64,000 bases of DNA from positions 62,001 to 126,000 of the forward strand of contig NZ_BJDU01000007.1 of assembly GCF_005405305.1 (NCBI RefSeq), in the 5' to 3' direction. The notes beneath the pieces are model-generated. The model was not told the origin of the DNA and made no database searches. It saw only the letters and a program-made list of their open reading frames with translations. Positions 17,756 through 27,213 of the stretch are shown here, piece after piece. Source of the stretch: Companilactobacillus formosensis. Its GTDB lineage: Bacteria > Bacillota > Bacilli > Lactobacillales > Lactobacillaceae. The position numbers were made by a program, and so were the translations under genes. The stretch's first letter is position 1; every line of letters starts with the position of its first letter.

Positions 17756-17778
17756 TATAGGCATAAGAATATTATAAT
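17750..17778 (+). promoter_or_regulatory. Predicted sigma-A promoter for hpf
   Basis: TTGTCA (17750-17755), a 17-base spacer and consensus TATAAT (17773-17778). This is one of the best promoters in the window. Confidence 0.8.
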
Positions 17779-17837
17779 TACATTAAAGAGATGTAAGAAC
17801 ACTCTTTAATTTCCTATCGTCGGAAGGAGAGATTATT

Positions 17838-18386
17838 ATGTTAACTATTAATGTACGTGGTGAAAATATCGAAGTAACTTCATCAATTCGCGAATATGTC
17901 GAAAAAAGACTTTCCAAAATGGAAAAATACTTTAGTGATGGAAGCAATCCAATTGCTCATGTAAACTTAAAAACATACCCTTCAAAAGGTACAAAGGTTG
18001 AAGTAACGATTCCACTACCATACATCACATTGAGAGCTGAGGAAGTAAATGATGATTTGTATGCTGGAATTGATTTGGTTGTCGATAAGCTAGAAAGACA
18101 AGTAAAGAAATTCAAGACACGTGTAAATCGCAAGAGTCGCGAGGGCGGCAGTTTGAAGGATCTTCCTTTAGATGACATTACACCAAAGGATACAGAAGAG
18201 GACAAATCACAAATTGTTAGAACAAAGCGGTTATCATTGAAACCAATGGATGCCGAAGAGGCTGTTCTACAAATGGAAATGTTAGGCCATGAATTCTTTA
18301 TCTTTGAGGATTCAGAAACAAATGGGGCAAGCATCGTTTATAAACGTAACGATGGTAAATATGGTCTAATTGAAACTAACGAATAA
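17838..18386 (+). CDS. hpf: Ribosome hibernation promoting factor, long form
   Basis: Long-form HPF of 182 residues that dimerises 70S ribosomes into inactive 100S particles in stationary phase. The N-terminal S30AE domain (about 1-105) blocks the mRNA and tRNA sites. A linker leads to the C-terminal dimerisation domain (about 125-182, with AEEAVLQMEMLGHEFFIFEDSETN). It starts at ATG 17838 behind GGAAGGAGAG. It sits between comFC and secA, the usual place in lactobacilli. The promoter carries a perfect cre box, so induction when glucose runs out is a reasonable inference. Confidence 0.95.
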   Translation: MLTINVRGENIEVTSSIREYVEKRLSKMEKYFSDGSNPIAHVNLKTYPSKGTKVEVTIPLPYITLRAEEVNDDLYAGIDLVVDKLERQVKKFKTRVNRKSREGGSLKDLPLDDITPKDTEEDKSQIVRTKRLSLKPMDAEEAVLQMEMLGHEFFIFEDSETNGASIVYKRNDGKYGLIETNE

Positions 18387-18398
18387 AAATAATTTTTA

Positions 18399-18430
18399 AG
18401 CTGAGATGAATTGACATCTCGGCTTTTTTT
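18399..18430 (+). terminator. Intrinsic terminator after hpf
   Basis: AGCTGAGATG (18399-18408) pairs with CATCTCGGCT (18415-18424), loop AATTGA, followed by seven T. Confidence 0.88.
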
Positions 18431-18526
18431 ATACCTTCGGCTGAATTGTAAAGCTTTCTTAACACAAAAAGACCCGCAAATGGTGTATCATTGTAATCCT
18501 GAAAAGTCTGTTTAATTGATATTAAG

Positions 18527-18555
18527 TTTAAAAGTTTAAAAATTAATGCTACTAT
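18527..18555 (+). promoter_or_regulatory. Predicted promoter for secA
   Basis: TTTAAA (18527-18532), a 17-base spacer and TACTAT (18550-18555) preceded by TGC, an extended -10. I see nothing else in the stretch between the hpf terminator and this promoter. Confidence 0.5.
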
Positions 18556-18594
18556 TAAGAGTATGTTTATAACACTTAGGAGAGATATATTAAT

Positions 18595-20955
18595 ATGGCA
18601 AATCCACTAAGAAGATGGGTCGAAAGTGATAAAAGAGAAGTCAAACGTATGGGCAAGATTGCCGATAAGATTGAAAGCTATGCTGATGAATACAGCAAGT
18701 TGTCTGATGACGATCTAAAAGCTAAGACTCCACAATTTAAAGAAAGACTAGCTAAGGGTGAAACACTCGATGATATTTTACCTGAAGCTTTCGCTACAGC
18801 TCGTGAAGGTGCAAAAAGAGTTCTTGGACTCTATCCATTTAGAGTTCAATTAATTGGTGGTATTACTTTGCACGAAGGTAATATTGCGGAAATGAAAACT
18901 GGTGAAGGTAAAACTTTGACAGCTACATTGCCAGTATACTTAAATGCCCTTGAAGGCAAAGGTGTACACGTTGTTACAGTTAACGAATATTTGTCAGGCC
19001 GTGATGCTAAGCAAATGGGTGAATTGTACAATTGGCTAGGTCTATCAGTTGGACTAAACGTTAATAGTATGAGTTCTGAAGAGAAGCGTGATGCTTACAA
19101 TTGTGACATTACTTATTCAACTAATAGTGAACTTGGATTTGATTATTTGCGTGATAACATGGTTGTTTACAAAGAACAAATGGTTCAACGTCCGCTTCAC
19201 TATGCTATTGTCGATGAAGTTGATTCAATCTTAATTGATGAAGCTAGAACTCCTTTGATCATTTCTGGTGCAGCTGAGAAGTCAACCGCAATGTACGTTC
19301 GTGCTGACCGTTTTGCCAAAACTCTTGAAAAAGACGATTACAAGATTGATTGGCCTACTAAGTCAATCAGTTTGACTGAAACAGGAATTAGAAAGGCTGA
19401 AGATTACTTTGGCCTCGATAACCTTTATGACATTGATAATACTGTTTTGAACCACCATTTGGATCAAGCTTTGCGTGCTAATTACATCATGAGTTTGAAT
19501 ATCGATTATGTGGTTCAAGAAGGCGAAGTTAAAATCGTTGACCAATTCACTGGTCGTGTAATGGATGGTCGTCGTTATTCTGATGGACTACACCAAGCTA
19601 TTGAAGCTAAAGAAGGCGTAGAAATCCAAGATGAAACTAAAACTATGGCCAACATTACTTACCAAAACTTCTTCCGTATGTATGACAAATTGGCTGGTAT
19701 GACTGGTACTGCTAAGACAGAAGCTGAAGAATTTAGAGAAATCTATAACATGGAAGTTATTTCAATTCCTACTAACAAACCAGTTATCCGTGTTGATAAA
19801 GAAGATGTTTTGTATCCAACTTTGAAGAGTAAGTTCGCAGCGGTTGTTCGTGAAATCAAGAAACGTCATGCTAAGGGTCAACCATTACTAGTTGGTACTG
19901 TTGCGGTTGAATCTTCAGAATATCTATCTAAATTATTGGATAAAGAAGGTATTCCACATGCTGTCTTGAATGCTAAGAATCACGCCAAAGAAGCTGAAAT
20001 TATCATGAACGCCGGCCAACGTGGTGCTGTTACGATTGCTACTAATATGGCTGGTCGTGGTACTGATATTAAACTTGGACCTGGCGTTAGAGAACTAGGT
20101 GGACTATGTGTTATTGGTACTGAGCGTCACGAATCACGTCGTATCGATAATCAGTTGCGTGGACGTTCTGGTCGTCAAGGTGATCCTGGTGTAACACAAT
20201 TCTATATGTCACTAGAAGATGACTTGATGAAACGTTTTGGTTCTAACCGAATTAAACGTGTTCTAAAGGCTTTGAAGATTGAAGACGATGATGCTGTTAT
20301 CCAAAGTAAGATGATGACTCGTCAAGTTGAATCTGCTCAAAAACGTGTTGAAGGTAATAACTACGATACACGTAAGAATACTCTTCAATACGATGATGTT
20401 ATGCGTGAACAACGTGAAGTTATTTATAAAGAACGTATGGAAGTTATCAACGAAGACAAAGATCTTGATCGAGTATTACTCCCTATGATTGAAAGAACTA
20501 TCAAAGCACAAGTTGATGTTCATACACAAGGTAAGGAAGAAGATTGGGAATTAGAAGCCATCGCTGACTTTGCCAAAGCTGCCTTAGTTAATGACGATCA
20601 AATGAGCGTTGTTGACTTACAACTTAAGAAGCCTGAAGAGATCGTTAAGTATTTGATGGACTTTGTTCACAAGAATTATGAGCAAAAGAAACAACAGCTT
20701 GGTGATCCTTCTCAAATGCTAGAATTTGAAAAAGTTGTTATACTTAGAGTTGTTGATGAACATTGGACTGATCATATCGATGCTATGGATCAACTACGTC
20801 AATCAATTGGTCTACGTGGTTATGGACAATTGAATCCTTTGGTTGAATATCAAGAAGAAGGATATCGTATGTTTGAAGAAATGGTTTCAGATATTGAATA
20901 TGATGTTACAAGACTATTCATGAAGGCCGAAATCAGACAAAATATGGAAAGATAA
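18595..20955 (+). CDS. secA: Preprotein translocase ATPase SecA
   Basis: Motor ATPase that drives proteins through SecYEG, 786 residues. Walker A lies in the segment MKTGEGKTL (about residues 100-108), the DEAD-type box is [16 protein letters not shown], and the second nucleotide domain has [12 protein letters not shown] and [13 protein letters not shown]. The protein ends at EIRQNMER and lacks the C-terminal zinc-binding (SEC-C) domain that binds SecB in proteobacteria, usual in lactobacilli. The start is ATG 18595 behind AGGAGAG. It has its own promoter, and a terminator separates it from prfB. Confidence 0.97.
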   Translation: MANPLRRWVESDKREVKRMGKIADKIESYADEYSKLSDDDLKAKTPQFKERLAKGETLDDILPEAFATAREGAKRVLGLYPFRVQLIGGITLHEGNIAEMKTGEGKTLTATLPVYLNALEGKGVHVVTVNEYLSGRDAKQMGELYNWLGLSVGLNVNSMSSEEKRDAYNCDITYSTNSELGFDYLRDNMVVYKEQMVQRPLHYAIVDEVDSILIDEARTPLIISGAAEKSTAMYVRADRFAKTLEKDDYKIDWPTKSISLTETGIRKAEDYFGLDNLYDIDNTVLNHHLDQALRANYIMSLNIDYVVQEGEVKIVDQFTGRVMDGRRYSDGLHQAIEAKEGVEIQDETKTMANITYQNFFRMYDKLAGMTGTAKTEAEEFREIYNMEVISIPTNKPVIRVDKEDVLYPTLKSKFAAVVREIKKRHAKGQPLLVGTVAVESSEYLSKLLDKEGIPHAVLNAKNHAKEAEIIMNAGQRGAVTIATNMAGRGTDIKLGPGVRELGGLCVIGTERHESRRIDNQLRGRSGRQGDPGVTQFYMSLEDDLMKRFGSNRIKRVLKALKIEDDDAVIQSKMMTRQVESAQKRVEGNNYDTRKNTLQYDDVMREQREVIYKERMEVINEDKDLDRVLLPMIERTIKAQVDVHTQGKEEDWELEAIADFAKAALVNDDQMSVVDLQLKKPEEIVKYLMDFVHKNYEQKKQQLGDPSQMLEFEKVVILRVVDEHWTDHIDAMDQLRQSIGLRGYGQLNPLVEYQEEGYRMFEEMVSDIEYDVTRLFMKAEIRQNMER

Positions 20956-20956
20956 A

Positions 20957-20981
20957 AGCGGGCCGATGGCCTGCTTTTTTT
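20957..20981 (+). terminator. Intrinsic terminator after secA
   Basis: AGCGGGCC (20957-20964), loop GAT, GGCCTGCT (20968-20975), then seven T. The prfB start codon is only 13 bases beyond the T-run. Confidence 0.85.
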
Positions 20982-20993
20982 ATAGGTGACGTT

Positions 20994-22104
20994 ATGGAAT
21001 TTGGTGAAATTAAAAATAAAATTTCTGAGATGGAAGACAAAATAAAGCAGTTCAGGGGGTCTCTTTGACTTAGAGAATCTCGAAGAAAGTATCGCCGAAA
21101 ATGAACATCAGATGACTGAGAATGGTTTTTGGGATGATCATGAAAAAGCTCAAAAACTAATTGATGAAACTAATTCTTTAAAAGATAAATTTGATAACTT
21201 TAAAGAATTAAGTGAAGGTTTAGAAAATTTACAAGTTTTAGCCGAACTTTATCAAGATGACCCAGAAGATGATTTGATGCAACAATTAGTAGACGATTCG
21301 TCTAAATTAGCTGAAAAACTTCGTTCTTATGAGTTAATGATGTTATTAGCTGAACCGTATGATTCTCACAACGCAATTTTGGAAATTCATCCAGGAGCTG
21401 GTGGAACCGAATCTCAAGATTGGGGTTCTATGCTTTTGAGAATGTATCAAAGATGGGCTGAACAACACCATTTTTCAGTTGAAATCGAAGATTATCAGCC
21501 AGGTGATGAAGCTGGGATCAAGAGTGTTTCAATGATGATCCGTGGTAAAAATGCCTATGGATTATTGCGTTCTGAGCGTGGAGTTCATCGATTAGTTAGA
21601 ATTTCTCCGTTTGATTCTGCTGGTCGTCGACATACATCGTTTGCTTCAGTTGACGTGATGCCCGAATTGGACGATAGTATTCACGTTGATATTAATGATG
21701 ATGATTTGCGAGTTGATGTGTTTAGATCTTCTGGTGCTGGTGGTCAACATATTAATAAGACTTCTTCAGCGGTTAGAATTACTCATTTGCCAACAGGTAT
21801 CGTTGTCAGTTCGCAAGCACAACGTTCGCAATTGCAAAACAGAGAAACAGCTATGAACATGTTGAAAGCTAAGTTGTTCCAAAGAGAAGAGGAAGAACGT
21901 GCTAAGAAGCATGCTGAGATTCAAGGTGAACAACTAGATATCGGTTGGGGTTCACAGATTCGTTCTTATGTATTTCATCCATATACTATGGTCAAAGATC
22001 ATCGCTCAAATTACTCCACTAGCAATGGTCAAGGCGTTATGGATGGTGATTTAGATCCATTTATTTATGCTTATCTCCAATGGAAATTACAAGGAGCCAA
22101 ATAA
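20994..22104 (+). CDS. prfB: Peptide chain release factor 2, with programmed +1 frameshift
   Basis: RF2 recognises UAA and UGA. The message reads 24 codons from ATG 20994 (behind AGGTGAC) to CTT at 21063-21065, then meets TGA at 21066-21068. Shifting +1 to GAC at 21067 opens the remaining frame to 22104, giving a 369-residue protein of normal RF2 size. The tripeptide anticodon region reads SPFDSAG, and the catalytic GGQ lies in [14 protein letters not shown]. The UGA is what RF2 itself reads, so low RF2 favours the shift. phoP follows after two bases; the ftsE-ftsX pair often found behind prfB in relatives is not here. Confidence 0.96.
21054..21068 (+). promoter_or_regulatory. RF2 autoregulatory frameshift site
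   Basis: AGGGGG acts as an internal Shine-Dalgarno three bases before CTT-TGA-C. This is the classic slip of the CUU-decoding tRNA to UUU, and the downstream frame encodes the rest of RF2. Confidence 0.96.
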
Positions 22105-22106
22105 AA

Positions 22107-22772
22107 ATGAAAAAAAAGATCTTAGTTGTCGATGATGAACCTTCGATTTTAGAGTTGATTGAATATAACTTGGAAAGTAATGATTATCAAGTGTCCACTG
22201 CTAAAGACGGTCAAGAAGCTTTTGACAAAGTAAATGAGCAGACTTTTGATTTGATGTTATTGGATCAAATGTTGCCTAAAATGAGTGGAATTGAAGTTTT
22301 GAAAAAAATGCGTAAATCCGGTAATCTAACACCAGTTATTTTTCTAACAGCTGTAGATTCAGAAGATAACAAGATTGAGGGATTAGTTAGTGGTGCAGAT
22401 GATTATGTCACTAAACCCTTTAGTATTAAGGAATTATTAGCTCGAATCGAAGTAGTGTTGCGTCGAACTTCAGGAGAGCAGAAGAGTAAAACCTTTGAAC
22501 TTAACACTGATGTCAAGGGACTTATTTTGGATGGCAAGGAAATTTCGCTAACTAAAAAGGAATATGAATTATTGGAATTTTTGATTAGAAATAAGGGGAT
22601 TGTCGTTTCTCGAGAACAAATTTTCGACAATGTCTGGGGCATTAATTCCAATTCACAGATGCGGATGGTCGATATTCAAATTAGCCACCTTCGTGATAAA
22701 ATTGAACAGGATACAAAGAACCCACAAATAATAAAAACCGTGCATGGATTCGGTTATATTTTAGAGGTATGA
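22107..22772 (+). CDS. phoP: Response regulator, PhoP-type (OmpR family)
   Basis: Two-component response regulator of 221 residues. The receiver domain has the acidic pair D9-D10, the phosphorylation site D53 (LMLLDQMLP) and the conserved lysine in YVTKPF. The C-terminal winged helix (about 125-221) carries KKEYELLEFLIRNKG and RMVDIQISHLRDKIE. ATG 22107 is preceded by AAGGAG, so I reject the longer frame beginning inside prfB. The following histidine kinase and pst operon identify it as the phosphate-starvation regulator and not WalR; this rests on context. Confidence 0.88.
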   Translation: MKKKILVVDDEPSILELIEYNLESNDYQVSTAKDGQEAFDKVNEQTFDLMLLDQMLPKMSGIEVLKKMRKSGNLTPVIFLTAVDSEDNKIEGLVSGADDYVTKPFSIKELLARIEVVLRRTSGEQKSKTFELNTDVKGLILDGKEISLTKKEYELLEFLIRNKGIVVSREQIFDNVWGINSNSQMRMVDIQISHLRDKIEQDTKNPQIIKTVHGFGYILEV

Positions 22773-22777
22773 CATTT

Positions 22778-24427
22778 ATGAAGAAAAGAATTGGACCAAT
22801 AGTTGCCATTTTGATTTCTGTTGCAATATTTTTGATTTTAGTTACTTTCTCCGATAGTATTCTGGCGGATTCTCAAAACAATATGTTTACAGAAGAAACC
22901 GTCTCTTATAAAGAACTTAAGAAAAACCATGAACCTGCAGATGCAGCTAGAATCGCTGGTTTGAATTATGTTGATGCTAGTCAAGAAAATACGACTATGC
23001 AAAAAAAGGCTTATGATATGTATCACAATGGTCGGACTACTCCTGGCAAGAATTATGTGACAGATAAGACTTTTACTACTAGAACAATGTATTTCATGTC
23101 GAGCTCTAGTCGCCACATCGTAGCTAAGACTTATAATCGTTTTTGGAGTCAGAGTCCAATGACTTTTGTAATTGTTACTTTGATGTATTTCTTGATCACT
23201 GATTCAGTGATTTTATTCTATTATCGCAAGCGTCAGCAATTGAGTGCCGATATTAGAAATGTAACTGAAAATCTGCGTCGAGTTAGAAAAGATAAGGAAA
23301 TGTCTTCTTTGATTTTGTCACCGACTGATGAATTGTATGGTTTGGTTGAACAAACTAATAAAATCAGTATGGATATCAATGAATTACGGGATGACGTTAG
23401 ATTACGTGAAAGACGTTTTCGTGGTCTGGTTGGACATTTGCCAATTGGGGTAATGTTGTTGAATTCTCAGGGGGATGTCTTGTTGCATAATCAAGCGATG
23501 TCTAGTTTGTTGGATGAAAACATTTCTAACGAGATTCATCCGTTCATTGAAGATGTAAAGACTTATAGTTTGAGTCGTATGATTGAGCATACTTTGAAGA
23601 AAAATAAGAACCACCATCGTGAAATTCAATTAGTTGGCAATTCACAAAAATTCGTAGATGCTAACGTTATTCGCTTGGTTCACTCACGAGAAGACTATGA
23701 ACAACAAGTCCTAGTTATCTTGTACGATTTGACGCAAAGTCGTCAGATTGAACGTATGCAAGTAGATTTTGTTAATAATGTCAGTCATGAATTGAAGACA
23801 CCAGTAACTTCAATTGAAGGCTTCTCAGAGACTTTGCTTAATGGTGCCAAAGATGATCCTAAGAAGTTAGATCATTTCTTGGAAATTATTCATAGCGAAA
23901 GTGTTCGTTTGTCTGACTTGATTCAAGATATTTTGTCATTATCCAAAGTTAAACGTGACACCCAAAAAGCTGATACGATTAATTTGCATGAAGATATTGA
24001 TAAGATTTTAGATCGTCAGTCAATCGCCATTAAGAAGCACAATATAACAGTTAAACAACAGTACTTCGGTAATCCAGAAGTAACGATCAATAAAGAAAAA
24101 ATCAATCTCGTCTTCCGTAATTTGATCAAGAATGCTATTTCTTACAATAAAGAAAATGGTGAAATTGATTTGGAAGTTCACCACGATGAAATTGAAAATC
24201 GAATCAAATTTGTTATCAAAGATACCGGAATCGGAATTTCCGAAGAAGATCAAGGTCGAATTTTTGAGAGATTTTATCGAGTTGACCGTTCCAGAAGTCT
24301 GGAAACCGGTGGAACTGGGTTAGGATTGGCTATCGTTAAGGAGACCCTTGATACATTGGACGGAGATATCAGAATCGAGTCTAATAAGGGATTAGGGACA
24401 ACGTTTACAGTTGACGTACCACTTTAA
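22778..24427 (+). CDS. phoR: Sensor histidine kinase, PhoR-type
   Basis: Membrane histidine kinase of 549 residues, partner of the preceding PhoP. A first membrane helix near residues 5-27, an extracytoplasmic loop, a second helix near 125-150 and a HAMP-like linker lead to a PAS-like domain (about 205-310). The HisKA box follows with phosphorylated H337 (VSHELKTP). The ATPase domain has NLIKNAISYN, DTGIGIS and GGTGLGLAIV. ATG 22778, with GAGG ten bases upstream, is better placed than ATG 22769, which overlaps the phoP stop but has only a one-base gap to GAGG. Confidence 0.88.
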   Translation: MKKRIGPIVAILISVAIFLILVTFSDSILADSQNNMFTEETVSYKELKKNHEPADAARIAGLNYVDASQENTTMQKKAYDMYHNGRTTPGKNYVTDKTFTTRTMYFMSSSSRHIVAKTYNRFWSQSPMTFVIVTLMYFLITDSVILFYYRKRQQLSADIRNVTENLRRVRKDKEMSSLILSPTDELYGLVEQTNKISMDINELRDDVRLRERRFRGLVGHLPIGVMLLNSQGDVLLHNQAMSSLLDENISNEIHPFIEDVKTYSLSRMIEHTLKKNKNHHREIQLVGNSQKFVDANVIRLVHSREDYEQQVLVILYDLTQSRQIERMQVDFVNNVSHELKTPVTSIEGFSETLLNGAKDDPKKLDHFLEIIHSESVRLSDLIQDILSLSKVKRDTQKADTINLHEDIDKILDRQSIAIKKHNITVKQQYFGNPEVTINKEKINLVFRNLIKNAISYNKENGEIDLEVHHDEIENRIKFVIKDTGIGISEEDQGRIFERFYRVDRSRSLETGGTGLGLAIVKETLDTLDGDIRIESNKGLGTTFTVDVPL

Positions 24428-24434
24428 TAAAATT

Positions 24435-24473
24435 GCTGCAACAAAATATTTTATTTTGTTACAGCTTTTTTTT
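24435..24473 (+). terminator. Intrinsic terminator after phoR
   Basis: GCTG-C-AACAAAAT pairs with ATTTTGTT-A-CAGC (24435-24465) with one internal mismatch, followed by nine T. It separates phoPR from the pst operon and abuts the PhoP-type repeats. Confidence 0.8.
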
Positions 24474-24501
24474 ATACAAAAAATATACAATTGTGTATTA
24501 T
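24473..24501 (+). promoter_or_regulatory. pst promoter with PhoP-type direct repeats
   Basis: TATACAA occurs at 24473-24479 and again at 24484-24490, exactly 11 bases apart, as in Gram-positive PhoP boxes (TTWACA with 5-base gaps). The first copy supplies the -35 (TATACA), 17 bases before the -10 TATTAT (24496-24501). Confidence 0.6.
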
Positions 24502-24525
24502 TCTAGTCGGATAGAGGTGAGAACA

Positions 24526-25401
24526 TTGAAAAAGAGACTTGTTGCATTATTTGCAATTATGATTCCAATTATTTTTGTTTTGAGTGGTTGCAAAGGCACT
24601 TCAAGCCAAGAAACTATTACAGCAGTTGGTTCGTCAGCTGCTCAACCGTTAGTGGAACTGGCGGGGGAAGAATTTTCAAAGAGTAACCCCAATAGGTACA
24701 TTAACGTCCAAGGTGGAGGAACCGGTACAGGACTCAGCCAGATTCAACAAGGTGCCGTTAATATCGGTAATTCTGATTTGTATGCTGAACAGAAAAAAGG
24801 TATTGATGCTAGTAAACTTGTTGATCATCGAATAGCTGCAGTTGGAATGATTCCAATCGTTAATAAAGACGTCAAAGTTAAGTCACTGACGATCAAGCAA
24901 TTGCGTGAGATTTTTTCTGGTGAAATAACTAACTGGAAACAAGTTGGTGGACAAGATTTGAAGATCACGATCATCAACCGAGCTGATGGTAGTGGTACTA
25001 GAGCTGCCTTTGAAAGCGACGTTATGAATGGGGCACCATTTGTTCGCTCGCAAGAACAAGATTCTAGTGGGATGGTCCGTCAAATCGTCAATAATACAGC
25101 TGGTTCAATTAGCTATTTGGCTATGCCTTATTTAAACGACGCAGTAAAAACTATTAATATTAATGGTGTTGCGCCAACAATTAAAAATATTGAAAATAAT
25201 AAGTGGAAGATTTGGTCATATGAGCATTTGTATACGAATGGTCAACCAACTTCTATGACTAAAGAGTTTCTTGAGTTTATTATGACTGATGAAATTCAGA
25301 ATAAAGTCGTTAAAAAAATGAACTATGTTCCAATCAATGAAATGAAGTATCAAAAGGATTATAAGGGCAATGTTACGCCCGTTTCAAAGGGGGTAAAGTA
25401 A
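24526..25401 (+). CDS. pstS: Phosphate ABC transporter substrate-binding lipoprotein PstS
   Basis: Extracellular phosphate-binding lipoprotein, 291 residues. A lysine-arginine start and hydrophobic stretch lead to the lipobox LSGC with the lipidated cysteine at residue 22. The phosphate-binding domain shows AVGSSAAQPLVE, GGGTGTGLSQI and RADGSGTRAAFE. I place the start at TTG 24526 behind GAGGTGA; the longer open frame from 24433 lies inside the phoR terminator. It heads the operon pstSCAB1B2-phoU and lies downstream of PhoP-type repeats. Confidence 0.93.
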   Translation: MKKRLVALFAIMIPIIFVLSGCKGTSSQETITAVGSSAAQPLVELAGEEFSKSNPNRYINVQGGGTGTGLSQIQQGAVNIGNSDLYAEQKKGIDASKLVDHRIAAVGMIPIVNKDVKVKSLTIKQLREIFSGEITNWKQVGGQDLKITIINRADGSGTRAAFESDVMNGAPFVRSQEQDSSGMVRQIVNNTAGSISYLAMPYLNDAVKTININGVAPTIKNIENNKWKIWSYEHLYTNGQPTSMTKEFLEFIMTDEIQNKVVKKMNYVPINEMKYQKDYKGNVTPVSKGVK

Positions 25402-25402
25402 T

Positions 25403-26323
25403 TTGAAAGATCCAATCAAAGAAAGCTTAACGAAAAAATCTGTTTCCGCTAAACGTGAAACTCGCGGTAAGATTATATCTTTCAGTTTTACTGCCATTAT
25501 TGTCTTATTAGTGGTTACGATTATTGGTTTCATCGCATCACGTGGGGTTTTAATCTTTATTAAAGATGGTGTAAATCCAATTGATTTTCTAACTCATTCT
25601 GTTTGGGCTCCAAATAAATTAGATAGCGCTGGACACCCAATTGTTGGAGCTGCACCGATGATTGTTGGCTCATTTGCAGTAACCTTGATTGCAGCTCTAA
25701 TCGGTACGCCATTTGCGATTGCGGCCGCTTTATTTATGACAGAAATTTCGCCTAAATGGGGGCGCAAAATTTTACAACCTGTGATTGAATTATTAGTGGG
25801 TATTCCTTCAGTTGTTTATGGATTTATTGGTTTAACAATTGTGGTACCTTTTGTAAGAAAAATCGCTGGTGGTAGTGGTTTTGGTATCTTAGCTGGATCA
25901 TTTGTCTTATTCGTAATGATTTTGCCAACGATTACTTCAATGTCTGTCGATGCATTAAGAGCAGTTCCAAGATATTATCGGGAAGCTTCTCTAGCACTTG
26001 GTGCTACTAGATGGCAAACGATTCACAAAGTTATTTTGCGAGCCGCTACACCAGGATTATTGACAGCTGTTGTCTTTGGTATGGCAAGAGCTTTTGGTGA
26101 AGCTTTGGCTGTTCAAATGGTTATCGGTAATGCCATGTTATTGCCACAAAATTTAGTTTCTCCATCATCGACTTTGACTAGTGTCTTGACGATGAATATG
26201 GGTAATACCATTATGGGATCAACGCCGAACAATGCGCTTTGGTCATTAGCTTTATTATTGTTGTTGATGTCTCTATTCTTCAACTTCATCATCAGATCAA
26301 TTGCTAAGCGAGGTGAATTCTAG
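25403..26323 (+). CDS. pstC: Phosphate ABC transporter permease PstC
   Basis: Permease of 306 residues with six predicted membrane helices. The EAA-type cytoplasmic loop is YYREASLALGATRWQTIHKVILRAA-like, starting near residue 191, and contacts the ATPase. The start is TTG 25403 behind AAGGGGG, one base after the pstS stop. Its TAG stop overlaps the GTG start of pstA, so the two permease subunits are translationally coupled. Confidence 0.93.
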   Translation: MKDPIKESLTKKSVSAKRETRGKIISFSFTAIIVLLVVTIIGFIASRGVLIFIKDGVNPIDFLTHSVWAPNKLDSAGHPIVGAAPMIVGSFAVTLIAALIGTPFAIAAALFMTEISPKWGRKILQPVIELLVGIPSVVYGFIGLTIVVPFVRKIAGGSGFGILAGSFVLFVMILPTITSMSVDALRAVPRYYREASLALGATRWQTIHKVILRAATPGLLTAVVFGMARAFGEALAVQMVIGNAMLLPQNLVSPSSTLTSVLTMNMGNTIMGSTPNNALWSLALLLLLMSLFFNFIIRSIAKRGEF

Positions 26324-27210
26324 TGTTTAACGAGAAAAATAAAGATAAGATTGCTACTGGCGTTATTTATACGATGTCAGGAATCATTGTCTTAATCTTG
26401 CTAGGTTTATTGATTTATATTTTGGGCAGTGGTCTAAGATATGTTAATTGGCATTTCTTAACTTCTGGTTCAAAAGCTTTCCAAGCCGGAAGTGGTGTTG
26501 GGATTCAATTGTTCAACTCGTTTTTCTTATTGATTTTATCAATGTTGATTTCAATTCCAATTTCAATTTGTGCCGGAATTTACTTGTCTGAATACGCTGG
26601 AAAAAATAAATTCGTTGAATTAATTCGTGTTTCAATTGAAGTTTTGAGTTCTTTACCATCAATCGTTGTTGGTTTGTTTGGATTTTTGATCTTCGTAATT
26701 AGTTTTAAATTTGGATTTTCAATTCTTTCTGGTGCTTTAACTTTGACAGTTTTTAACTTGCCAATTTTGACGAGAAATGTGGAAGATTCTTTGAAGTCCG
26801 TTCCTCAATCTCAACGAGAAGCTGGACTTGCTTTAGGATTATCAAAATGGGAAACTGTGATTCACGTTATTATCCCTGATGGACTTCCAGGAATTATTAC
26901 CGGAATGATTATTGGTGCCGGAAGAGTCTTTGGTGAAGCTGCGGCCTTGATTTATACAGCCGGTCAGTCTGCTCCACCATTGGACTTCACTAATTTCAAT
27001 GTCTTCAGCATTACTAGTCCATTGAACTTGATGAGACCAGCTGAAACTTTGGCGGTACATATTTGGAAAGTTAACTCTGAAGGTCTAATTCCTGATGCAG
27101 TGCAAGTTTCTGCCGGGGCTTCAGCTGTGTTGATCATTGCTGTATTGATTTTTAATCTTCTATCTAGATATATTGGCAATTTAGTTTATAAAAAGATGAC
27201 GGGTGAATAG
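26323..27210 (+). CDS. pstA: Phosphate ABC transporter permease PstA
   Basis: Second permease subunit, 295 residues with six predicted helices. The EAA loop reads QSQREAGLALGLSKWETVI, and PDGLPGIITGMIIGAGRVFGEAA is typical of PstA. The GTG start (26323) shares a base with the pstC stop and follows AGGTGA. Two ATPase genes come next. Confidence 0.93.
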   Translation: MFNEKNKDKIATGVIYTMSGIIVLILLGLLIYILGSGLRYVNWHFLTSGSKAFQAGSGVGIQLFNSFFLLILSMLISIPISICAGIYLSEYAGKNKFVELIRVSIEVLSSLPSIVVGLFGFLIFVISFKFGFSILSGALTLTVFNLPILTRNVEDSLKSVPQSQREAGLALGLSKWETVIHVIIPDGLPGIITGMIIGAGRVFGEAAALIYTAGQSAPPLDFTNFNVFSITSPLNLMRPAETLAVHIWKVNSEGLIPDAVQVSAGASAVLIIAVLIFNLLSRYIGNLVYKKMTGE

Positions 27211-27213
27211 AAT

